Positions 7,683-16,132 of a stretch of 64,000 bases of DNA are shown piece by piece. The translations under genes were made by a program, and so were the position numbers. The notes beneath the pieces were generated by a model, which searched no databases, had not been told where the DNA came from, and saw nothing but the letters and a program-made list of their open reading frames with translations. This DNA comes from Limnobaculum zhutongyuii (GTDB lineage: Bacteria; Pseudomonadota; Gammaproteobacteria; Enterobacterales; Enterobacteriaceae), in the NCBI RefSeq assembly GCF_004295645.1, contig NZ_CP034752.1:2232001-2296000 (forward strand), given 5' to 3'. How positions within the stretch are numbered: the first letter of the stretch is position 1; each line of letters starts with the position of its first letter.

Positions 7683-9113
7683 TTATTTAACTTCAGTTAC
7701 CGTATTATCGCCATTATCAGGCAATAACGCAGGTGTAACACCCCGATTAGCTCCCAGCGTCGGGACCGGGCGACGGAATCCACGGGTAATATAAACCAGA
7801 TACAACAAGCCCAGCCCGCCCCAAATCAAACCAAGACGCAGTGAGTCTTCTTCCAGATTCAGCCACAGAATGACAATCATGATTGCGCCAATCAGCGGAA
7901 GGATCAGGAAGCTGAAAATATCTTTAGCGCTTTTATTGCGCTTCTGGCGCACAAAGAAGAACCAGATAACCGAGATATTAACAAAGCTAAAAGCAACCAG
8001 AGCACCAAAGTTAATCAGTGAAATGGCACTTTCCAGATCGAGGAACAGTGCGGCCAGAGCCACTACGCCAACCAGTAAAATATTGGTTACCGGCGTTTTC
8101 CATTTAGGATGTACATAACCAAACACTTTTTCCGGCAGCACGTTGTCACGTCCCATTACATATAACAGGCGGGCAATACTGGCATGAGAAGCCAGACCTG
8201 ATGCCAGCGCCCCGACTACCGTGCAGCACAGCAGAATGAACTGGAACATCTTCCCGCCAACGTACAGCGCGATTTCTGGCGTGGCGTTATCCGGATCGTT
8301 CAGTATGGTTAAATCCGGAAAGTAGAGCTGAATAAAGAAAGAAACCGTGACAAAAATGATGCCGCCATACAGCGCCGTCAGGAAGATGGCTTTAGGGATC
8401 ACGCGTTTAGGGTCCGGCGTCTCTTCAGATAAGGTACTGACCGCGTCAAAGCCCAAAAACGAGAAGCAAAGTACCGTTGCACCGGCAATAATCGGCACAA
8501 CTTGCGCTTCGCTGGAGAAGAACGGTCTGGTGATATCAACCTGGGCTCTGCCTGCATCACCAAGATGCAAACCTTCCCAAACCAGATAGACAAACGCCAC
8601 CAGAATAGCGATCTGGAAAAACACCAGAATCATATTCAGGTTTGCCACCCAGTTAACGCTACGCAGGTTAATCACCGTCATAATGAAGACAAAGCCAACA
8701 ACCCATATCCATGACGCGACTTCAGGGAACAGTGCCGACAAATAGATTTTTGCCAGCAGTGTGTTAATCATTGGCAGGAACATATAGTCCATCAATGATA
8801 ACCAACCCACCATAAAGCCCACATGAGGATTTATCGCCTTTTGCGAATAAGTATATGCCGATCCCGCTTCCGGAAACTGACGCACTAATTTGCCATAGCT
8901 AATAGCCGTAAACAGTACGGCAACTAATGCCAGAATATAAGCGCTGGGAACATGGCCTTCTGTCTTACCGGAAACGATCACAAACGAGTCGAATACGGTC
9001 ATTGGCGTCAGATACGCCAAACCGATAACGACGATTTGCCACAGTTTTAGTGAACGTTTGAGTTGAACGCGGTTAGCGACAGGTATAGAGGTTGCAGAAA
9101 GACTAATAGACAT
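7683..9113 (-). CDS. puuP: Putrescine importer-like APC-family transporter
   Basis: Inner-membrane amino acid-polyamine-cation transporter of 476 residues with about 12 membrane helices. Segments such as GLAYLTPMTVFDSF, FTAISYGKLVRQFPEAGSAY, SINPHVGFMVGW-like, CFSFLGFDAVSTLSEETPD and LASGLASHASIARLLYVMG match the PuuP/PlaP putrescine importers of E. coli. Which of the two is the closer orthologue cannot be settled by eye, so the symbol is provisional. An ATG at 9158 is possible, but the one at 9113 has GGGGGA eight bases upstream and the right N-terminus. The gene stands alone without puu catabolic genes. Its leader contains an intrinsic terminator and a small ORF that overlaps the start, suggesting control of elongation or translation. 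Confidence 0.87.
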   Translation of the reverse strand: MSISLSATSIPVANRVQLKRSLKLWQIVVIGLAYLTPMTVFDSFVIVSGKTEGHVPSAYILALVAVLFTAISYGKLVRQFPEAGSAYTYSQKAINPHVGFMVGWLSLMDYMFLPMINTLLAKIYLSALFPEVASWIWVVGFVFIMTVINLRSVNWVANLNMILVFFQIAILVAFVYLVWEGLHLGDAGRAQVDITRPFFSSEAQVVPIIAGATVLCFSFLGFDAVSTLSEETPDPKRVIPKAIFLTALYGGIIFVTVSFFIQLYFPDLTILNDPDNATPEIALYVGGKMFQFILLCCTVVGALASGLASHASIARLLYVMGRDNVLPEKVFGYVHPKWKTPVTNILLVGVVALAALFLDLESAISLINFGALVAFSFVNISVIWFFFVRQKRNKSAKDIFSFLILPLIGAIMIVILWLNLEEDSLRLGLIWGGLGLLYLVYITRGFRRPVPTLGANRGVTPALLPDNGDNTVTEVK

Positions 9114-9315
9114 AGCCGTATTCCCCCATGCTCTCAACTTTTTTACTCGATAACACACAAAGCAGAGAGGCCGCAGGGGAATAACATAGCGAGCGGCTAA
9201 AATTTAGAGGGGTATAACATCGGTTAGTAAGGCGTTGGATTTGCCGTGCGCCATAGTCACTGCGGCGGTATTGATCACCGACGCAGAGAGGTGGTTTGAG
9301 AAGGGAATTTTTCAT
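9103..9315 (-). CDS. Possible 70-residue leader ORF overlapping the start of the putrescine-importer gene
   Basis: An ATG at 9315 is preceded by a strong AAGGAAT Shine-Dalgarno seven bases away. The frame runs 70 codons and stops 11 bases inside the transporter gene (start 9113) in another frame. The peptide is polar, Arg-, Tyr- and Cys-rich, and matches no protein I recognise. The RBS, the position and the overlap suggest a regulatory leader peptide or translational coupling, by analogy with known polyamine- or amino acid-responsive leader ORFs, but nothing shows that it is translated. It could be a chance ORF within a structured leader. Confidence 0.4.
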   Translation of the reverse strand: MKNSLLKPPLCVGDQYRRSDYGARQIQRLTNRCYTPLNFSRSLCYSPAASLLCVLSSKKVESMGEYGYVY

Positions 9316-9440
9316 TTTTATTCCTTATTCAATAAGTTACCAAAATTAAGCGGTATACGTGAATATTTATTAACCTCGGAATAAGCCCTATAAATCTATT
9401 ATCTTTAAGATTTATAACCATTTTTCTCTGGTCGGATGCA

Positions 9441-9474
9441 AAAAAATAACCGACGTCATTTTACGCCGGTTATT
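9441..9474 (-). terminator. Intrinsic terminator in the leader of the putrescine-importer gene (candidate attenuator or sRNA terminator)
   Basis: On the minus strand AATAACCG-x-CGT pairs with ACG-x-CGGTTATT (9445-9474), followed by TTTTTT. This is a complete rho-independent terminator located 330 bases before the transporter start and 126 before the leader ORF. Just upstream in the transcript, a 9-base inverted repeat (CACTATTGG / CCAATAGTG, about 9476-9520) encloses another small hairpin. The arrangement fits attenuation or a short independent RNA. The promoter was not identified. Confidence 0.55.
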
Positions 9475-9698
9475 CACTATTGGGTGCATTTTGCACCACA
9501 ACAACCCCCTTGCCAATAGTGCAAAATAAATATTTTTCACCCACAGAGAAAGGCTTAAAAAACCATTTAATAAACAATCAATTAAATGATCTAACTCAGT
9601 GATTAATTACCGATTAATGTTTTGTTTTATACTGATAACGGAAACGATCAATTTGATGCTTTACAGAAATGATTTGAAACGATCTTTCATTACATTTA

Positions 9699-9720
9699 TT
9701 GTGTGATCGATAGCACATTA
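9699..9720 (+). promoter_or_regulatory. Candidate CRP site for yohJK
   Basis: TGTGA-N6-GCACA (core 9702-9717) differs from the ideal CRP core by one base. A -10-like TATGAT lies at 9735-9740, which would place the site near -40, the class II activation position. It sits 51 bases before the yohJ start. Assigned by pattern only. Confidence 0.6.
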
Positions 9721-9770
9721 ATGAAATTTAATTGTATGATAAATCCAATTCTAATGCAGAGGGACTTTTT

Positions 9771-10166
9771 ATGCTGCCGTTCCTGAGACTCTGCTGGCAA
9801 TACCTCCGAGCCTTTGTTCTGATTTATCTTTGTCTGTTAGCGGGCAACGCCATCTCTACCCTGCTTCCCCTGAAAATTCCGGGTAGCATTATTGGCATGC
9901 TGTTACTTTTTACCCTGCTCTCCACTCAAATATTACCCTCTAGCTGGGTAAAACCGGGCTGTTATTTGTTTATTCGCCATATGGCCCTGCTGTTTGTACC
10001 TATCAGCGTTGGGGTGATCAAATACTATCCTCAGCTTGTCAGTCAGTTTGGTCCTTTAGTGATTTCCTGTCTGATCAGCAGCCTAATCACTATGCTGGTG
10101 GTTGGCTACTCCTCCCACTATATGCACGGCATCAGACGAATGAAGTCTGATAAGGAATCATCATAA
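9771..10166 (+). CDS. yohJ: YohJ, LrgA/CidA-family membrane protein
   Basis: Small inner-membrane protein of 131 residues with four hydrophobic helices, matching E. coli YohJ (132 aa) throughout: WQYLRAFVLIYLCLLAG, KIPGSIIGMLLLF, CYLFIRHMALLFVPISVGVI. LrgA/CidA proteins are holin-like and act with LrgB/CidB partners in murein hydrolase control or metabolite export. In enterobacteria the pair is linked to pyruvate or serine-type transport and cell-wall sensitivity, without a settled function. The start at 9771 has AGAGGGAC upstream; an in-frame ATG at 9732 would add 13 polar residues over the promoter. The stop overlaps the yohK start (TAATG). Confidence 0.95.
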   Translation: MLPFLRLCWQYLRAFVLIYLCLLAGNAISTLLPLKIPGSIIGMLLLFTLLSTQILPSSWVKPGCYLFIRHMALLFVPISVGVIKYYPQLVSQFGPLVISCLISSLITMLVVGYSSHYMHGIRRMKSDKESS

Positions 10167-10849
10167 TGTGGTGGGCTATTCCTCTGACTTTGGTGGCGTT
10201 TTATGGTGCCCGTCAACTGGCGATTAAGTTAAAACAGCCGTTGCTTAATCCACTGTTGATTTCGCTGTTTATTATCATTCCTGTTTTGTTGCTTACCCAT
10301 ACCAGCTACGACAGCTATTTTGCCGGCAGTTCACTGCTCAACGATCTGTTACAGCCTGCCGTGGTAGCTCTGGCTTTCCCACTGTATGAGCAGTTGCATC
10401 AGATACGAGCACGCTGGAAATCAATCATTACTATCTGTCTGGTGGGTAGCCTGGTCGCCATGATTACCGGTACCGCTGCCGCCTTATTGCTTGGTGCTTC
10501 TCCGGAAATCGCCGCTTCGGTATTGCCCAAATCGGTCACGACACCCATTGCGATGGCGACTGCCGAATCTATTCACGGTATTCCAGCCATCAGCGCTATT
10601 TGTGTCATGTTTGTGGGAATATTTGGCGCAGTGTTTGGTCATCCGATACTCAATATGCTGAAAATAAAAACACCGTCCGCCAGAGGATTAGCGATTGGCT
10701 CAACCGCTCATGCCCTTGGAACTGCACGTTGCGCTGAAGAAGATTATCAGGAAGGTGCCTATAGCTCTTTAGCCCTGGTGATCTGCGGTATTATTACTTC
10801 TCTGGCAGCGCCTTTTGTCTTTCCCGTGTTAGTAAAACTGTTTGCCTGA
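10166..10849 (+). CDS. yohK: YohK, LrgB/CidB-family membrane protein
   Basis: Inner-membrane partner of YohJ, 227 residues with about seven membrane helices. Family segments seen are LLNPLLISL, LNDLLQPAVVALAFPLYEQ, ASPEIAASVLPKSVTTPIAM, GIPAISAICVMFVGIFGA and HALGTARCAEEDYQEGAYSS. The start codon overlaps the yohJ stop by one base, with AAGGAATC just upstream, so the two proteins are made together. In E. coli the next gene is cdd; here it is maeA, so cdd was lost or moved. Confidence 0.95.
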   Translation: MWWAIPLTLVAFYGARQLAIKLKQPLLNPLLISLFIIIPVLLLTHTSYDSYFAGSSLLNDLLQPAVVALAFPLYEQLHQIRARWKSIITICLVGSLVAMITGTAAALLLGASPEIAASVLPKSVTTPIAMATAESIHGIPAISAICVMFVGIFGAVFGHPILNMLKIKTPSARGLAIGSTAHALGTARCAEEDYQEGAYSSLALVICGIITSLAAPFVFPVLVKLFA

Positions 10850-10868
10850 TTGATAAACCATAAATTAG

Positions 10869-10910
10869 GGGTATGGCCTGAAATTAGATTTCTTTTCCAT
10901 ACCCTTTTTC
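10869..10910 (+). terminator. Intrinsic terminator of yohJK
   Basis: An 8-bp stem (GGGTATGG / CCATACCC) with a 20-base loop is followed by a TTTTT run, 20 bases after the yohK stop. Confidence 0.75.
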
Positions 10911-11236
10911 CTTCCTCAGATAATCACACTTATCCGCTAAATATTTTCCTAAATTACTAAAAACAATAGAAACAACGGGAATTGCTATTTCCCTCTTTTA
11001 TTTACATTTTTTCACAGCTTAGGACGAACAAAAGGAAATTTTTCAGGTAGACTAACGGCCTAAGACCCGAAATCGCCAACTCATGATTAATGTCGTTTGG
11101 ATCTCAATAATCAACAAAATATCTATATATTAGTAACATTGGTTGTACATTTGTGTTGAGTTTCCTAAAATCGGCGGACGATTACGGGTCGCAGTTGCCC
11201 GACTATCCTTTTACCTGATCTAAAAGAGCCAATTTC
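10911..11236 (+). promoter_or_regulatory. Upstream region of maeA
   Basis: About 326 bases with no gene seen. The first half is very AT-rich. Near the end a CGGG / CCCG hairpin lies at about 11184-11202. The maeA ribosome-binding region AAAAGAGCC is 9 bases before the ATG. I found no clear operator. Confidence 0.35.
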
Positions 11237-12934
11237 ATGGAACTGGAACACGAAAGTAAACGTCCGTTATATATTCCCTATGCTGGTCCTGCCCTGCTTG
11301 AAACTCCACTGCTGAATAAAGGTAGCGCTTTCACTGAGGAAGAACGCAGTAACTTTAATCTCCACGGCCTGTTGCCTGAAGCAATTGAAACCATCGAAGA
11401 GCAAGCCGAGCGCGCCTATAAACAATTTTTAGGATTCAAAACGGATATCGATAAGCATATCTACTTGCGTAATATTCAGGATACTAACGAAACCCTGTTC
11501 TATCGCCTGATTGAAAATCACATGAGCGAAATGATGCCGGTGATTTACACCCCGACCGTTGGCGAGGCGTGTGAGCACTTCTCTGATATTTATCGTCGCC
11601 ACCGTGGCCTGTTCATCTCCTATCCGAATAAAGACAATATTGATGACATGCTACAAAACGCCACCAAACAAAACGTTAAGGTGATTGTGGTAACCGACGG
11701 TGAACGTATTCTGGGCCTTGGGGATCAGGGCATCGGCGGTATGGGGATTCCTATCGGTAAACTTTCTCTTTACTGTGCCTGTGGCGGTATCAGCCCGGCC
11801 TATACCCTTCCGGTGGTGCTGGATGTGGGTACTAATAACCAACAGTGCCTGAACGATCCGCTGTATATGGGTTGGCGTCATCCGCGCATTACCGGTGATG
11901 AATATTTTGAATTTGTTGATGCCTTTATTTGTGCGGTAAAACGCCGCTGGCCAAACGTTCTGCTGCAGTTTGAAGACTTCGCACAGCAGACCGCTACGCC
12001 ACTGCTTAACCGTTATCGTAATGAGCTTTGCTGCTTTAACGATGATATTCAGGGTACAGCTGCCGTGACGCTGGGCAGTTTAATTGCCGCCAGCCGCGCT
12101 GCCGGTAGCCAGATGAAAGATCAAACGGTGGTATTCCTGGGCGCCGGTTCTGCCGGTTGTGGTATCGCCGAACAGATTATTGCCCAAATGATCGCCGAGG
12201 GCTTAAGCGAAACGGAAGCCCGGGAACGGGTGTTTATGGTTGACCGCTTTGGTTTATTGACCGATAAGATGCCAAACCTGCTTGAGTTCCAATCTAAGCT
12301 GGTACAAAAACATGAGTTACTCAACCACTGGCATACCGAAAATGAAGCTATCTCACTGTTGGAAGTGGTACGTAATGCAAAACCAACGGTAATGATTGGT
12401 GTATCGGGTCAGGCAGGTCTGTTTACCGAAGAGATCATTCGTGAAATGCACAAACACTGTGCCCGACCGATTGTTCTGCCGCTGTCTAACCCTACTTCGC
12501 GGGTTGAAGGCCGCCCTGAAGATATTATCAACTGGACCGACGGTGCAGCATTAGTTGCCACCGGTAGTCCGTTTGCTCCGGTGATGTATAAAGAGAAAGT
12601 GTTCCCCATTGCCCAGTGTAATAACTCTTATATCTTCCCGGGAATCGGTCTTGGTGTGCTTGCAGCTAAAGCCAGTAGAGTTACTGACGGTATGTTGATG
12701 GCCGCCAGTCGCGCACTGGCTGACTGCTCTCCGCTGGCTAAACATGGCGAAGGTGCTCTGTTACCAGAAGTAGATGACATTCAGCAAGTTTCCCGCTATA
12801 TCGCGCTGAAAGTAGCTAAAATGGCACAGCTGGAATCCGTTGCGGTTGTGACTTCTGATGAAGCCTTGCAGCAAGAAATCGATAATAACTTCTGGGATCC
12901 GCAGTATCGTCGGTATAAGCGAACTTCGTTCTGA
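11237..12934 (+). CDS. maeA: NAD-dependent malic enzyme
   Basis: Cytoplasmic enzyme that decarboxylates L-malate to pyruvate with NAD+, feeding pyruvate during growth on C4 acids. The protein is 565 residues, identical in length to E. coli MaeA (SfcA). Visible features are the malate-binding VIYTPTVGEACEHFSDIYR, VVVTDGERILGLGDQGIGGM with the metal and substrate residues, the ED pair in LLQFEDFA, NDDIQGTAAVTLG, the NAD-binding GAGSAGCGIAEQI (about 302-314) and PLSNPTSRVEG. It lies between yohK and sanA, where E. coli has cdd. A terminator follows directly. Confidence 0.98.
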   Translation: MELEHESKRPLYIPYAGPALLETPLLNKGSAFTEEERSNFNLHGLLPEAIETIEEQAERAYKQFLGFKTDIDKHIYLRNIQDTNETLFYRLIENHMSEMMPVIYTPTVGEACEHFSDIYRRHRGLFISYPNKDNIDDMLQNATKQNVKVIVVTDGERILGLGDQGIGGMGIPIGKLSLYCACGGISPAYTLPVVLDVGTNNQQCLNDPLYMGWRHPRITGDEYFEFVDAFICAVKRRWPNVLLQFEDFAQQTATPLLNRYRNELCCFNDDIQGTAAVTLGSLIAASRAAGSQMKDQTVVFLGAGSAGCGIAEQIIAQMIAEGLSETEARERVFMVDRFGLLTDKMPNLLEFQSKLVQKHELLNHWHTENEAISLLEVVRNAKPTVMIGVSGQAGLFTEEIIREMHKHCARPIVLPLSNPTSRVEGRPEDIINWTDGAALVATGSPFAPVMYKEKVFPIAQCNNSYIFPGIGLGVLAAKASRVTDGMLMAASRALADCSPLAKHGEGALLPEVDDIQQVSRYIALKVAKMAQLESVAVVTSDEALQQEIDNNFWDPQYRRYKRTSF

Positions 12935-12949
12935 TATTATTGTTGTTTT

Positions 12950-12980
12950 AATAACGGCTCGATTCAGAGCCGTTATTTAT
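12950..12980 (+). terminator. Intrinsic terminator of maeA
   Basis: An 11-bp perfect stem (AATAACGGCTC / GAGCCGTTATT) with a 6-base loop is followed by TATTG. The symmetrical AT flanks make it workable on either strand. Confidence 0.8.
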
Positions 12981-13440
12981 TGAGGCGCTGTCTGACTTAA
13001 TAAATTAGCTACTGAGGATATTCCGACCGTAAATATAATGTACTTATATCTACTCCGAGTACGGTCGGTAAACCATCAGTACTCGACTATAGAGTGCGTC
13101 GGGCCTAGTCAGCCTAGGGGCAGTTATGAAACACCTTACGGTGTTTCACCCTTCGGGCCAGCGCGAGCGCTGTTCAAACAGGCTTTGCCTGTTTGTCCGG
13201 CAGCTAAAGCTGCTACGACCCCAACGGCAGCCTCTCCCTCCGATTGACTATTTTTAGGTATAAATTATGAACTATCAGAATCTGAAACAGTGTTGAAAGA
13301 ATGCTGTTTTGCTCACCCATTACGAATAATTTACTCATTGCTTAGCAATTTTTTAGTTTAAGCCATCTTGTTTTCGGTCTTGCCGTAAAGTAGCCTTGAG
13401 AGCTGCCGTTCATTTTAAAATGACCAACTATGAACCAACT
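12981..13440. other. Intergenic region between maeA and sanA
   Basis: Apart from the palindrome-rich element at 13023-13213, this region holds only AT-rich sequence, including the 13250-13440 upstream region of sanA. No strong Shine-Dalgarno is seen before the sanA ATG, and no other gene is supported. Confidence 0.4.
13023..13213. repeat. Palindrome-rich intergenic element (six short inverted repeats in 190 bp)
   Basis: Between maeA and sanA several inverted repeats follow one another: CCGACCGTA / TACGGTCGG (13023-13068) around an AT-rich inner repeat; TGAAACACC / GGTGTTTCA (13127-13148); CAGCGC / GCGCTG (13159-13172); CAAACAGGC / GCCTGTTTG (13175-13195); GCAGCT / AGCTGC (13200-13213). Loops are 2-4 bases in the last four. 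GC content of the 13090-13245 part is clearly higher than its surroundings. This is typical of a dispersed palindromic element or MITE or of a structured RNA. The family could not be named, and the short ORF across it has no protein features. Confidence 0.55.
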
Positions 13441-14196
13441 ATGATATTGAAACGATTGATATATAGCCTGTTAGTGTTGCTGGCGTTAATGCTATGCACC
13501 GCTCTGCTGCTCGATCGCTGGATTAGTTGGCGAACTGCCCCTTATGTGTACGAAAACATTGAAGAGTTACCCGCAAGTCACGTTGGCGTAGTATTGGGCA
13601 CCTCCAAATATGTACGTACTGGCGTTATCAATCAGTACTATAAGTTTCGCATTCAGGGCGCCGTTAATCTGTATAACAGCAATAAAATCAGCTATCTGTT
13701 ACTCAGTGGTGATAATGCTCAGCTAAACTATAACGAGCCTATTACCATGCGTAAGGATTTTATCCAGGCGGGTGTTCCAGCCTCTGATATCGTACTCGAC
13801 TATGCCGGCTTCCGAACGCTGGACTCGATTATCCGCACACGTAAAGTATTTGGTGCCAACGAATTCACCATCATCACTCAACGCTTTCACTGTGAGCGTG
13901 CTTTGTTTATCGCTTTGCATAGCGGTATTAAGGCCCAGTGTTATGCGGTTCCTTCACCTAAAAATATGTTTATGGTACGGGCGCGTGAAGTGGTAGCCAG
14001 ACTTGGCGCTCTGACCGATCTCTATATTCTGAAGCGGGAACCTCGTTTCCTTGGTCCCATGGTGCCAATCCCTACTCCATATAGTCTGGAAGGCGATGTG
14101 CAGGACTATCCGGCGGTATCACCGGAACAGCTGCTTGAACTGGAAGATTTAAGTACGGTACCGCCGTTGCGAAATGCCAGGGCCTCGGGTCATTAA
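13441..14196 (+). CDS. sanA: SanA, inner-membrane DUF218-type envelope permeability protein
   Basis: Membrane-anchored protein of 251 residues. One N-terminal hydrophobic helix (about 5-25) precedes a periplasmic domain with the family sequences VGVVLGTSKY, LLLSGDNAQLNYNEP, MRKDFIQAGV, DYAGFRTLDSI, ITQRFHCERALFIALH and CYAVPSPK. In E. coli, multicopy sanA restores vancomycin resistance at high temperature, pointing to a barrier or peptidoglycan-precursor role; the reaction is unknown. The start at 13441 matches E. coli MLKR; earlier in-frame ATGs at 13396 and 13420 would add residues absent from the family. Confidence 0.93.
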   Translation: MILKRLIYSLLVLLALMLCTALLLDRWISWRTAPYVYENIEELPASHVGVVLGTSKYVRTGVINQYYKFRIQGAVNLYNSNKISYLLLSGDNAQLNYNEPITMRKDFIQAGVPASDIVLDYAGFRTLDSIIRTRKVFGANEFTIITQRFHCERALFIALHSGIKAQCYAVPSPKNMFMVRAREVVARLGALTDLYILKREPRFLGPMVPIPTPYSLEGDVQDYPAVSPEQLLELEDLSTVPPLRNARASGH

Positions 14197-14255
14197 ATAA
14201 CTGGCTTCTGAATCAGGACATTTTCCGTTGCGGATAAAACATTCTCTTCAATTCA

Positions 14256-15446
14256 TCACTCCGTAGCCACTAAGCTCGTCAGCCGTCGCCATAACCACTC
14301 TACCGGCCCCTGTTTGAAGTACTTCAGCCATAACAATGAAAACAGAATATTCACACACCAGATAGCCGGTACCATTGCCAATAGCTGTAAACGATCAAAA
14401 TGATTAAACCCACCATAGTGATAAAAAAACGTAGTACAGATCAGCGTTTGTAGCAGATAGTTACTCAACGTCATACGCCCTACTTGCGATAAAACAGCAT
14501 TGGCTTTTGACCAGTTAATTGACTGCCCGTAACCATACCATAACGCCAGATAGGCAATTCCCTGCAACGTCGCGGCAATTTCTTTAGGGACCTGAAGATA
14601 ATATCCGGCAATAACAAAATCCCACCCGGTCCACCACTGCATCAACATGGCGGGAATATGTATTAGCAGCGAAATCGCAAACAGAAGCCATCCCTGACGG
14701 CGATAGTCGGTTAATGGGGCCTTGCCCAATAACCAACCGCTATGAAGCAACCCAGCGCCAATGAGCATTAATCCAGCCAATTCCCAGCCATACTGAAGAA
14801 TCACCGAAAGTTGAATCATTAATGTCATCTTCAGGCGTTCAGCATGAGCCAGCTCGCCGCCGGTCAGCTTCCATGCCGTTTCATAGGCCAGAGTTCTGGC
14901 TGAGGGGGTCCAGTCTTCGCTGAATCCACTACCGGATAGCGAACCCAGCCATAGCATGATTGCCAATCCAATAAAATACAGCAGAATACCGGTACGCATC
15001 AGGCTACGGGATGTGGAGGTGGTACGAATGATAATCATGCTGCCAAGCCCGACCAGACCATAAGTCAGCAGAATATCACCATCCCAAAAGTAAACGCTGT
15101 GGCAAAAACCAAGCAAAGCCAGCCAAAACAGACGCGAAGCATTCCATCCGGCGCTGCGTTTACTCAACAACTGCAAGCCTGCACCAAACAGCATGGCAAA
15201 CATCGCCAGAAAGGTGCCCTGCACAAACGTGCTAAGTAGCGACCAGACCAAACCGTCGCTGAAAGATGGCATACCGATATAGGCAGGATTCATATAGGCC
15301 GATTTAGGTAAACCAAACCCGCCAATATTCATTACCAGAATACCTAACAGCGCTAGCCCACGGGCGCTATCCAGTTGTTCAAAACGGCGGGAAGGCATTA
15401 ATGCCTTCCCGTTATTCTGTACTGACAGGTTTTCATCGTGCTGCAC
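14256..15446 (-). CDS. yeiB: YeiB, DUF418 inner-membrane protein
   Basis: Integral membrane protein of 396 residues with about ten helices, of unknown biochemical function. It matches E. coli YeiB (385 aa) from RGLALLGILVMNIGGFGLPK through FWDGDILLTYGLVGL to the DUF418 C-terminal signature GRMTLSNYLLQTLICTTFFYHYG and YFKQGPVEWLWRRLT. The gene starts 14 bases after the folE stop on the same strand, the folE-yeiB pairing known from E. coli, so the two are probably one transcript. Confidence 0.93.
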   Translation of the reverse strand: MQHDENLSVQNNGKALMPSRRFEQLDSARGLALLGILVMNIGGFGLPKSAYMNPAYIGMPSFSDGLVWSLLSTFVQGTFLAMFAMLFGAGLQLLSKRSAGWNASRLFWLALLGFCHSVYFWDGDILLTYGLVGLGSMIIIRTTSTSRSLMRTGILLYFIGLAIMLWLGSLSGSGFSEDWTPSARTLAYETAWKLTGGELAHAERLKMTLMIQLSVILQYGWELAGLMLIGAGLLHSGWLLGKAPLTDYRRQGWLLFAISLLIHIPAMLMQWWTGWDFVIAGYYLQVPKEIAATLQGIAYLALWYGYGQSINWSKANAVLSQVGRMTLSNYLLQTLICTTFFYHYGGFNHFDRLQLLAMVPAIWCVNILFSLLWLKYFKQGPVEWLWRRLTSLVATE

Positions 15447-15460
15447 AGGTAAATGCAGAA

Positions 15461-16132
15461 TCAGATATGGTGTGGGGAGTGGCGTACTGCCCGGAGAAAT
15501 TCCTGACGGGTACTTGGATTACTTTTAAAGATACCACCGATTGAAGTGGTACTGGTGGAGCTGGTGGCATCACACACACCGCGGGATTTCACGCAGTAGT
15601 GGATAGCATCAATAGATACCGCAACGTTGGTGGTTCCCAGCAAGGTTTGTAACGCCAGCAGAATTTGCTGCGTTAAACGCTCCTGCACCTGTGGGCGCTG
15701 GGAGAAGAACTGAACGATACGGTTAATTTTGGACAGGCCAATTACGTAATCTTTCGGAATGTAAGCGACTGTCGCCTTACCATCGATAGTAACAAAATGG
15801 TGTTCACAAGTGCTGGTCAGAGTGATATCCCGAACCGTCACCATTTCATCCACTTTCATTTTGTTTTCAATTAAGGTGATTTTAGGGAAGTTTGCGTAAT
15901 CCAGACCGGAGAAAATCTCATCCACATACATTTTCGCAATACGCTTTGGCGTTTCGGCCAGGCTGTCATCGGACAAATCCAGATTGAGCAACTGCATAAT
16001 CGACGTCATATGCTCTTCAATTTTCTGTTTGCGCGTAGTGGCATCCACAGGTTGACCACGTAGCGGGGTCTCCAGTCCTCTGGCTTCTAATGCTGCATGA
16101 ACTAACATCGCTTCTTTACTCAGGGATGACAT
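15461..16132 (-). CDS. folE: GTP cyclohydrolase I
   Basis: Cytoplasmic enzyme that converts GTP to 7,8-dihydroneopterin triphosphate, the first step of folate biosynthesis. It has 223 residues as in E. coli. Zinc ligands are C109 and H112 in TCEHHF and C180 in HYCVKSRGV. The GTP-binding strands LSKINRIV and FSQRPQVQERL are present. It heads a two-gene unit with yeiB. The upstream 306-base spacer to moeA must hold its promoter. Confidence 0.98.
   Translation of the reverse strand: MSSLSKEAMLVHAALEARGLETPLRGQPVDATTRKQKIEEHMTSIMQLLNLDLSDDSLAETPKRIAKMYVDEIFSGLDYANFPKITLIENKMKVDEMVTVRDITLTSTCEHHFVTIDGKATVAYIPKDYVIGLSKINRIVQFFSQRPQVQERLTQQILLALQTLLGTTNVAVSIDAIHYCVKSRGVCDATSSTSTTSIGGIFKSNPSTRQEFLRAVRHSPHHI

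Larger units (their letters stand above)
9316..9770. promoter_or_regulatory. Divergent control region between the putrescine-importer leader and yohJ
   Basis: About 455 bases, AT-rich, without a convincing gene. From the minus-strand side it holds an 8-bp inverted repeat ATAAATCT / AGATTTAT (about 9390-9416), the terminator hairpin at 9441-9474 and the CACTATTGG / CCAATAGTG repeat with an inner GGTGCA / TGCACC hairpin (9476-9520). From the plus-strand side it holds the CRP-like site and -10 element of yohJ. Confidence 0.5.

Noticed and set aside
9476..9497. NtrC box or sigma-54 promoter before the putrescine importer
   Set aside because: The GGTGCA / TGCACC halves are in the wrong order for NtrC, the alternative CAC-N6-GTG is one base short, and the best -24/-12 match lacks the GC of the -12 element.
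13038..13247. 69-codon ORF in the maeA-sanA spacer
   Set aside because: It runs through the palindrome cluster, has no RBS and codes for a low-complexity peptide dictated by the hairpins.
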